64,000 nucleotides of DNA from positions 310,001-374,000 of the forward strand of contig NZ_NTLB01000003.1 of assembly GCF_002514725.1 (NCBI RefSeq). The letters are read 5' to 3'. Numbering within the stretch: position 1 is the stretch's first letter; each line of letters begins with the position of its first letter. The notes beneath the pieces are model-generated. The model ran no database searches. It was not told the origin of the DNA and worked only from the letters and a program-made list of their open reading frames with translations. The translations under genes were made by a program, and so were the position numbers. This document shows positions 25,342-33,537 of the stretch, piece after piece. This DNA comes from Mangrovitalea sediminis. GTDB lineage: Bacteria; Pseudomonadota; Gammaproteobacteria; Pseudomonadales; Oleiphilaceae.

Positions 25342-26760
25342 TTAGGCGACGCTTTGTACCTCGATGACGGTTTTCTCGTTGCGGTGATTGTAGATGTCAT
25401 GCCGGTAGTCCTTGTCTTCGAGTAAGGAGCGGGCGGCGAGCAGGCCCATCTCCATGGCTGTATCGGTAAAGATATAGCGAAAGGTGCCCTGGCGTCCGCA
25501 CATCTGCAAATTGCGAAACTGCCCGAGAAAATCGAGGTTCGCCTGCCGTTCCCGGTGATAGCCCAGCGCCATCAGCGGGTAGGCATGGGCGGCGTAGGAT
25601 GAAAAGTATTCGCCCGTGGCCCGTCCAGCGGCGACGCCCAAGCGCTCGAGATCGGCGTGAACCCTGGGTTGCAGCTCCGTTTCGGACATCCTCCAAAGGT
25701 TGTCCTTCTCCTGGCAGGGAATTTCCAGCATGGCGGAGGTATGGCCCTCGGGTGTCATAAACGGCGAGCGACGCCTCGGCTCCTGCAGGCGGGTGGCCAG
25801 GATGTCCGGGTCGGACAGGTATTGCCAGGTGTGCGGCGAAATATCCGGTCCGGCCAGCGGCATATTGAAGAAGCGTAAGGCCCTGAAGCCCAGGCTGGAT
25901 TGGCCGCCCAGCATTTTTACCATGTCCGGCAGCGGCAGGCTGCTGATAACGGCATCCACCGCCATGTCCCGCGCCTGTCCATCCTGATCGAAACGGACGG
26001 CGCGGACCTGCCCGTCTTCCGCTCGGAGGCCGGTCACCGATGCCCGGGTCAGCACCTCGCCCCCGAGTTCGCCGATCAGCGCGGCCAGCCGGTCGAAAAT
26101 CATACCGAAGCCGTGCTTTGGATAACGGTAGTGACGGGCATAGGTCCGGGGCGTGTTATCGGCGCGACGCAATAGGCGCTGGGCGACGTCGCGCAGATCG
26201 ATCAGGCTGATGCGCTGGGCTGCCCAGTCACCGGAGAGCTGGCGGGGATCGATGCCCCACAGTTTGCCGGTATAGCCTTCGAAAAAGTGGCGGTAGAGCG
26301 TGGTGCCGAAACGCGCCTCTATCCAGTCCGCAAAACTGATGTCGTCGTCGCTCTCACGCAGGCGGGGCGGGTTGATCAGCTTGCCCAGAAGATCGATGCC
26401 GGCTCCCAGCAGCAGGCCTGGCGGGGCGTTGCGCAGGAGGTTGCCGAGCGCCAGGGGGTAGTCGTAGGTGCGGCCGCGATAGCGGATCACGCTGGAGCGC
26501 TCGGCGTGCATCAGGTCGTCGCCCATCAGGCTTTCGACGAACGTGAGCAGTTCCGGGTTCTTGGTAAGGAAGCGGTGCCCGCCGAAGTCGAAGCGGTAGG
26601 TTCCGGCCTTGCCCTCGAAACTGTGGGTGGCTGCCAGGCCTCCCAGATAGTCGTTGGCTTCCAGAACGGTGACGCGATAGCCGTTGTCGGCCAGTTTCCA
26701 GGCGGCGGACAGTCCGGCAGGACCGCCACCAAGGATAGCAATATGACGAAGATCAGGCAT
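25342..26760 (-). CDS. FAD-dependent oxidoreductase, UDP-galactopyranose mutase-like
   Basis: 472-aa flavoprotein. The N-terminus has the dinucleotide motif AILGGGPAGLSAAWKLAD, then VLEANDYLGGLAAT and FDFGGHRF, features of the UDP-galactopyranose mutase/protoporphyrinogen oxidase group of amine-oxidase-fold enzymes. FEGYTGKLWGIDP and RYPKHGFG fit the mutase side, which would convert a nucleotide sugar, in keeping with the glycosyltransferase two genes on. The start MPDLRHIAIL is chosen; it overlaps the FTR1 stop by eight bases. Exact substrate is not known. Confidence 0.75.
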   Translation of the reverse strand: MPDLRHIAILGGGPAGLSAAWKLADNGYRVTVLEANDYLGGLAATHSFEGKAGTYRFDFGGHRFLTKNPELLTFVESLMGDDLMHAERSSVIRYRGRTYDYPLALGNLLRNAPPGLLLGAGIDLLGKLINPPRLRESDDDISFADWIEARFGTTLYRHFFEGYTGKLWGIDPRQLSGDWAAQRISLIDLRDVAQRLLRRADNTPRTYARHYRYPKHGFGMIFDRLAALIGELGGEVLTRASVTGLRAEDGQVRAVRFDQDGQARDMAVDAVISSLPLPDMVKMLGGQSSLGFRALRFFNMPLAGPDISPHTWQYLSDPDILATRLQEPRRRSPFMTPEGHTSAMLEIPCQEKDNLWRMSETELQPRVHADLERLGVAAGRATGEYFSSYAAHAYPLMALGYHRERQANLDFLGQFRNLQMCGRQGTFRYIFTDTAMEMGLLAARSLLEDKDYRHDIYNHRNEKTVIEVQSVA

Positions 26761-27571
26761 GACGATAGCTACGCTTCCAGATCGAGAGAAAGACCGCAAG
26801 GTAGAGCAGCCAGATACCGAACTGCGCCACCGAAGGTTCGGCGTTATAGCCGAACAGGCCGCGGAGGAACATGCCGAACGAACCCTGATCGTTCAGGATG
26901 CCGGACAGGTTGAACGCCGTAGCGGTCAGGAAAGGCAGCAGGTCCGCTGACTGGAGGATGTTGACGGAGGATGCCAGCAAGCCGGCGGCGATCAGGATCA
27001 GCAACAGGCTGGAATAGCGGAACAGGGGCCTGATCGGGAGTTTGCGGGTTGACCGGAACAATACCCAGACAGCCGCAACGGCAACCACCAGCCCCAATAT
27101 GGCGCCGATGGCGTTGTCCTCGATGCCGCCGGTGCTCGTGGTTGAATAGGCCAGCGCCGAGAAAAAGAGGACCGTTTCCAAGCCTTCCCGGGCAATGGAA
27201 ATAAAGGTGAGCATGACCAATCCGATCAAGTTGCCGGTAGAGACCAGTTGCGACAGGTCCTCGTGCACATTGGCGACCTTCTTGCCGGATTTCTTCTGCA
27301 TCCACAATACCATATAGGTCAGGACGGCCGCGGCGAACAGCATGATGGATGCCATGAAGATCTGACGATAGAGCGCCTGGTTGAACTCGTCGACGACGAC
27401 CTGGAACAGTACGGCTGCGGCGAAGGACAACAGCAGGCCCAGCACGACACCCAGGTAGATATAGCGGAAGTAGCGCCGGGCGCCGAGTTTGGAGAGGTGG
27501 GTCAGGATGATCCCGACCAGCAGGAAGGCTTCCAACCCTTCACGGAAGGTAATCAGGAAACTAGTCAGCAT
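26753..27571 (-). CDS. FTR1-family high-affinity iron permease
   Basis: Inner-membrane permease of 272 aa with seven hydrophobic segments. The two iron-binding REGLE motifs of the FTR1/EfeU family are present: FREGLEAFL near residue 11 and AREGLETVL near residue 130. FTR1 permeases carry Fe(III) formed at the outer face by a partner ferroxidase (Fet3 in yeast; EfeO/EfeB in E. coli). No such partner is encoded here, but the gene directly upstream encodes a multihaem cytochrome and overlaps it by 11 bases. ATG 27571 is chosen because it starts at the first membrane helix MLTSFLITF. Confidence 0.93.
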   Translation of the reverse strand: MLTSFLITFREGLEAFLLVGIILTHLSKLGARRYFRYIYLGVVLGLLLSFAAAVLFQVVVDEFNQALYRQIFMASIMLFAAAVLTYMVLWMQKKSGKKVANVHEDLSQLVSTGNLIGLVMLTFISIAREGLETVLFFSALAYSTTSTGGIEDNAIGAILGLVVAVAAVWVLFRSTRKLPIRPLFRYSSLLLILIAAGLLASSVNILQSADLLPFLTATAFNLSGILNDQGSFGMFLRGLFGYNAEPSVAQFGIWLLYLAVFLSIWKRSYRHA

Positions 27572-30467
27572 GAGGGGCTCCAAACGTCTGTTCAATGGTA
27601 TTGAGCGTCTTGATGCCGGGCGTCGGCAACGTCGGGTTCTGCTGTTGCACCAACCGGGTGACCCAGGCCGGGAAAATGCGGAAGTCCAGTTTCGCCGTCA
27701 CATGGATCGGCCAACGGACCTGGTCCGGAAGCGGGTAATGTTCGTCACGGTAACTGTCGGCGGGGATGCGGGTGTCTTCCAGCATCCTGGCGTACCGCCA
27801 GAATTCGAGGCCGACCGGTTTGCCGTCCTTGTCACCGAATACCTTGCGGAACTGACGGGCATCGTCGGGTACCTTGCCGTCGGCGTCCGGTTGCCCATTC
27901 GCTAGAATGACCTTGCCCTCGGCATCGGTTACGGTCACTTCGAGCCAGAACTGCCGGAAGTCGGCGACCCCCGTGGGGAACTTGTGGCCGGCGCCAACGT
28001 TGGTCACACGTACCACGACACCATTCCTGTCCAGGCTGAGACCCAGCTTCGCGGCGGTTCGCAGCAGAGCCAGGCTCATTTCTGCCTGATGGGGATTGCG
28101 GAGTCCGGGCAGGAAGTAATTGGCGCCGGTGAATTGGTGCGTGACCACATTCTTTTTCAGCTTGCCGCCATCGGTCGCGTAGCCGGGGACAGGTTGGCCG
28201 ATACGCGAAATGTCCGCATGCATATGACAGTCGATACAGGTCCGATTGCGTGCAGGATCGGTGGGCGCGTTAAAGGACGACTTGGCCCACTCCTCGTAGG
28301 TGCCGACAATGCGGGCACCGGGACCGGGTGAAAACTCGGTGTGGCAGGAGCCGCAGAACTGCGAGCTGCTGTAGAACGGCTGACTGTACGAGTCGATGTG
28401 CGCCTGAGGCTTGGCCTGGATCAGTCGTTTTCCGAACCAACGGAACAGTGCATTGTTGCTGTCCTCGCCAGGATAGGTAGCGCGGTCCTTGAGGTTGACG
28501 GTGAAGTTGGCGTTGCCGCCAGCGTCATCCAGGCGGGTGATGCGATGACAGAACAGGCAGGACGCGCCTTCGTCGTTCAGGGTCGTCGGATGCAATCCGG
28601 CACGCTGAAGGAACTGGCCGCCCTTGTCGAACATATGGTTGGCCTGTCCATGCTGTTTTTCGCCGACGCTCAGGCGCTCGGGGTCGTGGCAGCCCAGGCA
28701 CCAGGCCCTGAAACCTTCGCCTTCCGTTTTACCGGCCAAGTCTTCCAGCAGGCGGTAGTAGGGGTCTGATCCCGCCATATAGTGGTGATTGGAGTCGACC
28801 CACTGTTTGAAAATGTCGCTGTGGCAACTGGCACAGGTCGCGGAGTTGAGCCAGGACTGCGGGTGCAGGAACTGACCTTGACCATCGACGCCATCGACTC
28901 GCAGCCAGGTTGAGACAAACGGCAGGTTGAAGGGGCGTGTGACATAGGCATGCAGGGCTTCCATGTCGCGGCGGACATTGTCCGGCGGCTGATCCGGATC
29001 GACCGGCTTTGCCTGGTCGCGGGTATCATGTCCCAGTCCGCCCTGAGTATTCTGGATCATGCGGATATAGTCGCCGACAAAGTCGCCGCCCACCATGTGT
29101 TTGAGACTGGCATGGCCAGTAATGGCGTTTTCGTGGATATTGCGTGGCGCTGCGGCCATCAGGTAACGGTTGGTAAAGTTGAAGCCGTCCGTATGGCAAC
29201 TGTCGCAGCTCATCCAGGAATCGCCCGCCATGGGGTAGGAGGGATGCTTGCTGGTGTCGGCGTCATTGAATATGCGTTCGCCTTCACGGATTTTCGCCGG
29301 CAAGGGATCCTTATCCACCAGTTTGACCCACTGGGCGACGGTGACCCTCGCCCGGGCAAACGGCGAGTTGCCGCCACGGGTCAGTTTGGTCAGGTCGAGG
29401 CTCATGGCGTTCTGCACGTAGATGTCATCCCCCTGGATGACCAGCCCTCGAGGGTTGGAGCCCGGCAGCGTTCGTACCAACTGCACTGCCTTGGCACCGG
29501 GATCGTCACTGTTCGGGCCGACCTTGCCGGGGTCATGGATGCTGCGTGAGCGGTCGAACACCAGGACGTCTTCACTGCCGGCCATCGTCACATAGACCTT
29601 TTTGCCATCCGGCGAGAAGGCGGCTTCGGCCGGGTTGGAGACGATCAACGTACGGTTGCGGGTGTTGGTCAGGTTGATCTGTTTGAACAGCTGCTTGCGC
29701 CAGGAGGGGATTTCCCGTTCCTCACCCGCTTTCAGGGACAGCACGGAGATGGCCGGGAAAACGGTCGACTGGAATTGAAAAGGGTGGTCGAAATTCCACA
29801 GGACGTGGGGTAACCAGGCCACTCGTTCGTCGGGCGATACGGCGATATTGTCGAGTCGGCGTGGGAGTCCCTGGGATACCGTCTGATCCGGATTCTGGGT
29901 GGTTTTCAGGGTAATACGCTTTTCCAGCGTCGGGGGCAGGCTGCGCGTGTTGTAGATCGAGACCTGGCCGGTCATGGAATGGGTCATCAGCAAGCGGCCG
30001 TCACTGAGCAGTGCCAGTCCCCGGGGCGTATCGGCCGTGTGCTGGCTGTAGAGCACTTTTCCGGATTCGCTGATGCCGACCAGCTTGGCCGACTGAAACA
30101 GGGTCACCCAGAACAACCGGTTACGGGCATCATAGACCACACCGAAAGGCCGTTTGGGCAGGTGCAGGCGGTGTTTCACCTTAAGGTTCCTGGCGTCGAG
30201 AAGGAGGACGTCTTCAGCCCGATAGTCGGTGGCGGCCAGCAATTGGTGCGTACTGTCCAGCGCCAGGCGACGGATATCCTTGCCGACCTGTCTTTCGAGC
30301 CGCGATTTGGGATTGGCCGTCTCGATACGGGAGACATAGCCGCTGTCGAAATCCGCGGAATAGAGGAATTTCCCGTCAGGGGAGGCGATAAGCGAGTGGC
30401 TGCTGACAGCAGCGCTGGCGAGATGAGCGACGGCGAGCAATGCCAGCCCAAGCAGTAAACGCGACAT
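27561..30467 (-). CDS. Beta-propeller/hexahaem cytochrome c fusion
   Basis: 968-aa periplasmic protein. A signal peptide (MSRLLLGLALLAVAHLASA) is followed by a seven-bladed YVTN-type propeller (about residues 22-370; repeats such as SPDGKFLYSADF and SPDGKKVYVTMAG). A cytochrome region then has six CxxCH haem sites: CDSCH near 420, CASCH near 540, CLGCH near 589, CLFCH near 635, CGSCH near 704 and CIDCH near 742. A beta-rich C-terminal domain follows. Two bases separate it from the b-type-like gene upstream, and it overlaps FTR1 downstream. An electron-transfer role in iron oxidation or reduction for FTR1 is inferred from this context. Confidence 0.85.
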   Translation of the reverse strand: MSRLLLGLALLAVAHLASAAVSSHSLIASPDGKFLYSADFDSGYVSRIETANPKSRLERQVGKDIRRLALDSTHQLLAATDYRAEDVLLLDARNLKVKHRLHLPKRPFGVVYDARNRLFWVTLFQSAKLVGISESGKVLYSQHTADTPRGLALLSDGRLLMTHSMTGQVSIYNTRSLPPTLEKRITLKTTQNPDQTVSQGLPRRLDNIAVSPDERVAWLPHVLWNFDHPFQFQSTVFPAISVLSLKAGEEREIPSWRKQLFKQINLTNTRNRTLIVSNPAEAAFSPDGKKVYVTMAGSEDVLVFDRSRSIHDPGKVGPNSDDPGAKAVQLVRTLPGSNPRGLVIQGDDIYVQNAMSLDLTKLTRGGNSPFARARVTVAQWVKLVDKDPLPAKIREGERIFNDADTSKHPSYPMAGDSWMSCDSCHTDGFNFTNRYLMAAAPRNIHENAITGHASLKHMVGGDFVGDYIRMIQNTQGGLGHDTRDQAKPVDPDQPPDNVRRDMEALHAYVTRPFNLPFVSTWLRVDGVDGQGQFLHPQSWLNSATCASCHSDIFKQWVDSNHHYMAGSDPYYRLLEDLAGKTEGEGFRAWCLGCHDPERLSVGEKQHGQANHMFDKGGQFLQRAGLHPTTLNDEGASCLFCHRITRLDDAGGNANFTVNLKDRATYPGEDSNNALFRWFGKRLIQAKPQAHIDSYSQPFYSSSQFCGSCHTEFSPGPGARIVGTYEEWAKSSFNAPTDPARNRTCIDCHMHADISRIGQPVPGYATDGGKLKKNVVTHQFTGANYFLPGLRNPHQAEMSLALLRTAAKLGLSLDRNGVVVRVTNVGAGHKFPTGVADFRQFWLEVTVTDAEGKVILANGQPDADGKVPDDARQFRKVFGDKDGKPVGLEFWRYARMLEDTRIPADSYRDEHYPLPDQVRWPIHVTAKLDFRIFPAWVTRLVQQQNPTLPTPGIKTLNTIEQTFGAPHAD

Positions 30468-30469
30468 GC

Positions 30470-30970
30470 TTAGCGGGCTCCCAATCCGAGACGTTTCCAG
30501 AGCGGCTGAAGCACCGACCAGCGCCAGGCGTGTCGCATGACAACCAGCGTCAGGCCCAACGATGCAATCAAGTGGGCTTGGTGAACGAGATTACCCAAGG
30601 GGCCGCCACGATTTCCCCAAAGGATCAGGTAGTAACCGGAGGCACCGGTCACCAGCAACAGGACTTCGGTGATGCGCCCCGTCATGCGGAGAAAGCTTTT
30701 CCGGGACCTCAGCAGCAGGCGGCGGTGAGAAGACCAGAAAGGCAAGATCAGCGTGATAAAACCAAAGGTTCCCAGCAGCGCATGACCGACCAGATCCCAG
30801 CGTTGCCATTGCCAGTCGGCGGAAAAGGCGGCGATCAATGGCAGGCCGCTGAACGCCAATGCGTAGAGGGTCCATTCCGCTGTACGGTTGCGATAGGCAA
30901 GCGCCTGCCAACGGGCTTTGCAGCGTTGCGCCAAATCGAGGGATTCATGGCCGACGGACATCGCAGTCAT
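30470..30970 (-). CDS. Four-helix membrane protein, b-type cytochrome-like
   Basis: 166-aa inner-membrane protein with four hydrophobic segments. Histidines lie in or beside them (DLVGHALLG, NLVHQAHLIA, VVMRHAWRW), which fits haem b ligation as in cytochrome b561-type electron carriers. The frame is open up to 31045, but that start overlaps the Fur-like region, so MTAMSVGHES at 30970 (or the ATG at 30961) is more likely; ribosome sites are weak for all. As first gene of the FTR1 operon it could link the quinone pool to the periplasmic hexahaem cytochrome. Haem binding is a prediction. Confidence 0.65.
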   Translation of the reverse strand: MTAMSVGHESLDLAQRCKARWQALAYRNRTAEWTLYALAFSGLPLIAAFSADWQWQRWDLVGHALLGTFGFITLILPFWSSHRRLLLRSRKSFLRMTGRITEVLLLVTGASGYYLILWGNRGGPLGNLVHQAHLIASLGLTLVVMRHAWRWSVLQPLWKRLGLGAR

Positions 30971-31044
30971 GGAGACACCGCTGGTTGTTCGAAAATGAGA
31001 GGGGGATGACGAGCTGAACCGCAGGAACGTCACCGACCCGAACA

Positions 31045-31103
31045 TAATGAGAATAAGATAACCTGACGTTTTATCATTAATCTCATTTGTAACTGGTTCT
31101 CAT
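31045..31103 (-). promoter_or_regulatory. Fur-like operator region before the FTR1 operon
   Basis: An AT-rich stretch contains repeated TGAGA half sites: TGAGAAT at 31048-31054 (plus), and on the minus strand TGAGATT-A-ATGATAA (about 31071-31085) and TGAGAAC near 31097-31103. The middle one matches a 7-1-7 Fur consensus (TGATAAT-N-ATTATCA) at about 10 of 14 positions. No clean -35/-10 pair could be fixed. Confidence 0.5.
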
Positions 31104-31129
31104 TTTAATGGAAGTGATGGTGGCTGCCA

Positions 31130-31159
31130 AGCCGGGCCATCCTTATGGGTGACCCGGCT
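31130..31159. terminator. Hairpin between the 689-aa gene and the FTR1 operon
   Basis: AGCCGGG (31130-31136) pairs with CCCGGCT (31153-31159), and CCAT with ATGG inside it. It lies just past the stop of the gene at 31172-33241. The following T content is low, so termination may be partial; it suggests two transcription units. Confidence 0.5.
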
Positions 31160-31171
31160 CACGGAAGTGAC

Positions 31172-33241
31172 TTATTTTTCAGAAACCTCAGCGCTACCGG
31201 CCATGACCATGGCAGTGCCATGAGGCCCGCCAGCGGCGGTGATCTGGGGTACGTGGTCGTGATCGGTATCCCCACCTTCGCCGGAAATCATATTTTCACC
31301 GGTATCTTCCAGCCACTCCGCCTGCTGCATGCCTTCGCCCAGACGAGGGCCGTTGATCACGGTGCGGAACCAACTGACATAGCGCTGCGCCAGCTGAGCC
31401 AACTCCAGTTCGGGGCTGCTTTCCGGGCCTTCATTGCGCAACTGCTGCATCGCGGTGCGAAGACCGCCACTGATGGCTGCTTCGGTCCAGGCTGTGTGCA
31501 GCGTGGGCTGGCCGGGCTTATCAGCCCAGGTACCGATGCTGGGATCAAACATCCGTTTTTCGATGGTCAGGTAGAGCTGGCGTCCCGCTTGTCGGTAGCG
31601 GCTGTCTCCGGTAGCGGCAAAGGCCGCGCCCAGGCCGCGAAGCAGGGCGAACTGGGTGCCGAGGGACTGCTTTTTGTCGGCAGGGCTTGCGGCTGTCGCC
31701 TTGCCCTGGGGGTCCAGCGTCAGGCCATCGTGGGCCAGGCCGTTTGCGCCCAGTGCCTGCTTGAGCAGGAAATCTGCCTGCCGGCGAATCATGGCCTTGG
31801 CCGCTTCGCCTTCTGGGGTTTTGAGGACGGTGCTGGCAACCGCCGCGCTGGCATAGCCGACCGGCTCGGCATTTTGTGCGCGCTGGTAGATGTCCAGGGC
31901 GACCAGGGCGTAGGCCGCGTCGTAGATAGTGATGTGGTTGCCGGGCTTGCCGTTCCAGCGATCCACCAGGGTGCCGGCTGCCTTATTGAAATGCAGTGCC
32001 TGCAGATTGCGGAATACCAAGTGGGAGAGATTGCTGGCGAGCGAGAAGGCATCCTCTCCGGCAATGTCGTTGTGGGGATTCCTGTCGATATTGACCTTCG
32101 GTGCCGCTGCAAAGGGGCTGCCGTCGAAAACCGCCTGGAAGGCGGCCTTCTTGTGCGTGTTGGCTGCCCGCTGATCGCTGAAGCCGTAATATTCGGCGAG
32201 CGGCCACAGCAACATCCATTCGTCCCGCAGGGTAGAGCTGCGGTCGTCGACGGTCAGTTTGCCCAGGGCGTTCAAACCGTGCTTCTGCACCAGCTCCACG
32301 CGGGTGCTGTGGGGGAACCAGATGGGACCCTTGGCCGGGTCGTAGTCAGGGCTGATCTTGGCGCCCAGCGTTTTGCCGTTGAAAGCCAGGCGGTTCTGCA
32401 TCAGCGTCATCTTGTCCAGGGAAAGTTCGGTCAGTACGACGCCGTTGAAGCCGTCCACGGCGGAGTCGCCCAGAGCGTACTGGTCGCCCTGATCCATGGT
32501 GGCGCTGGTCGCTTCGACTTCCTGGTCGTCCTTGCGCGAATGCATGGTGCCGAGGAAATCCTGGGACCACATGACTTCTTTCAACAGCATGCCGCCGATG
32601 GCCGCAGGCTCGAGACTCATGGTCATACCCTTGGGGTCCCACGCCAGGGTCTTGAAGTCGCGGTAGTAGGCCGGGATATCTGTCGTCAGGGTTTTCTTCT
32701 GGCCATTGGCTTCCTCAACAGTGACTTCCCCGTGATTCACGATGCGGGTATCGACCGGCTGTCCGAACTGGGGAATACCGGCGCTCAGTGGCAATGAAAT
32801 CGGGTACATATTGAGCGGGATTTCATCGGGCGAGAAGCCCACCGCCTGGCTCAGGTCGATAAAGCGCTTGCCGAGGTCGGCCAAGGTACCGCCCCGATGG
32901 GCATTGCGCGGGCCGTTGGCCAGGTGAGGGCCGAGGTGGGACTGGTAATCCAGTGCGTACATGGCCTCTTCGGAATACTCATAGCTCTCGATGCCGGCGG
33001 CGTAATCGAAGGGGTAGGGTTTATCGATGGCCGACGGCGATAGTACGTCCAGATCCAGGCCCAGTGATTCTGCCAGGGGTTCACCGGACAGCTCGAATTC
33101 GGTGTAGGCGAGCATGCCGGGAGCGACGTGGAAGGTATTGTCCTTGACCCGGACGTGAACGTCCGCCTGTACGTTGGCCGTGCCAGCGAGAATGCATGGG
33201 GCTATCAGCCAGGGCCCAAAGAGGCGAATGGAGTGGCGCAT
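31172..33241 (-). CDS. Secreted protein of unknown function, Fur-box controlled
   Basis: 689-aa protein with a signal peptide (IRLFGPWLIAPCILAGTANVQA). I do not recognise a family. The first part (about 25-330) looks beta-rich; the rest is helical with Ala- and Leu-rich stretches and could form an alpha/alpha toroid. The C-terminal tail is His- and Met-rich (GDTDHDHVPQITAAGGPHGTAMVMAG), a possible metal-binding site. GAGG lies seven bases before the ATG. The promoter overlaps a strong Fur box, so expression in iron starvation is likely. It precedes the FTR1 operon on the same strand, suggesting a shared role in iron uptake. Confidence 0.75.
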   Translation of the reverse strand: MRHSIRLFGPWLIAPCILAGTANVQADVHVRVKDNTFHVAPGMLAYTEFELSGEPLAESLGLDLDVLSPSAIDKPYPFDYAAGIESYEYSEEAMYALDYQSHLGPHLANGPRNAHRGGTLADLGKRFIDLSQAVGFSPDEIPLNMYPISLPLSAGIPQFGQPVDTRIVNHGEVTVEEANGQKKTLTTDIPAYYRDFKTLAWDPKGMTMSLEPAAIGGMLLKEVMWSQDFLGTMHSRKDDQEVEATSATMDQGDQYALGDSAVDGFNGVVLTELSLDKMTLMQNRLAFNGKTLGAKISPDYDPAKGPIWFPHSTRVELVQKHGLNALGKLTVDDRSSTLRDEWMLLWPLAEYYGFSDQRAANTHKKAAFQAVFDGSPFAAAPKVNIDRNPHNDIAGEDAFSLASNLSHLVFRNLQALHFNKAAGTLVDRWNGKPGNHITIYDAAYALVALDIYQRAQNAEPVGYASAAVASTVLKTPEGEAAKAMIRRQADFLLKQALGANGLAHDGLTLDPQGKATAASPADKKQSLGTQFALLRGLGAAFAATGDSRYRQAGRQLYLTIEKRMFDPSIGTWADKPGQPTLHTAWTEAAISGGLRTAMQQLRNEGPESSPELELAQLAQRYVSWFRTVINGPRLGEGMQQAEWLEDTGENMISGEGGDTDHDHVPQITAAGGPHGTAMVMAGSAEVSEK

Positions 33242-33315
33242 AATGATCCTCGTACTTGAGTGGGTTGCCGCAAACAGTCACCGGTGGCGGCCGCCGCGAT
33301 GGCAGAATCGAGAGG

Positions 33316-33353
33316 ATCATAACAGGATTTATTGTTAATGATAATACTTCTCA
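33316..33353 (-). promoter_or_regulatory. Promoter with overlapping Fur box
   Basis: On the minus strand TTATCA (33339-33344), a 17-bp spacer and TATGAT (33316-33321) form a sigma-70 promoter. The 15-bp element TGATAAT-A-CTTCTCA (plus strand, 33339-33353) matches the Fur 7-1-7 consensus at 7/7 in one half and 5/7 in the other, and covers the -35 box, the classic layout for Fur repression. Confidence 0.75.
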
Positions 33354-33492
33354 TTTTAGTTGAAGGGTTTCGCGTGAGAAGTGCATCACCGGCTTTGGTA
33401 AACGCGGTCTGTTATCGCGGCAAAGGGGAAAAAGGTCTGCAGTTGTACGGCGGGGAGAGGAATATGCTCGAACGTGACCAGGGAAGTTGCGC

Positions 33493-33525
33493 CCCCAGAG
33501 CATTCCGTTGCGGGGCGCTCTGGGG
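33493..33525. other. Hairpin downstream of the response regulator gene
   Basis: CCCCAGAGC (33493-33501) pairs perfectly with GCTCTGGGG (33517-33525). It lies 13 bases after the stop of the minus-strand gene at 33538. No T tract follows, so it may be a 3'-end stabiliser. The rest of 33354-33537 shows no further feature. Confidence 0.45.
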
Positions 33526-33537
33526 AGGAGGGGGGCT

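Noticed and set aside
31145-32797. Long open frame on the plus strand opposite the 689-aa secreted protein gene
   Set aside because: The minus-strand frame has a signal peptide, a ribosome site and a promoter; the plus-strand frame has none and looks like a by-product of high GC content.
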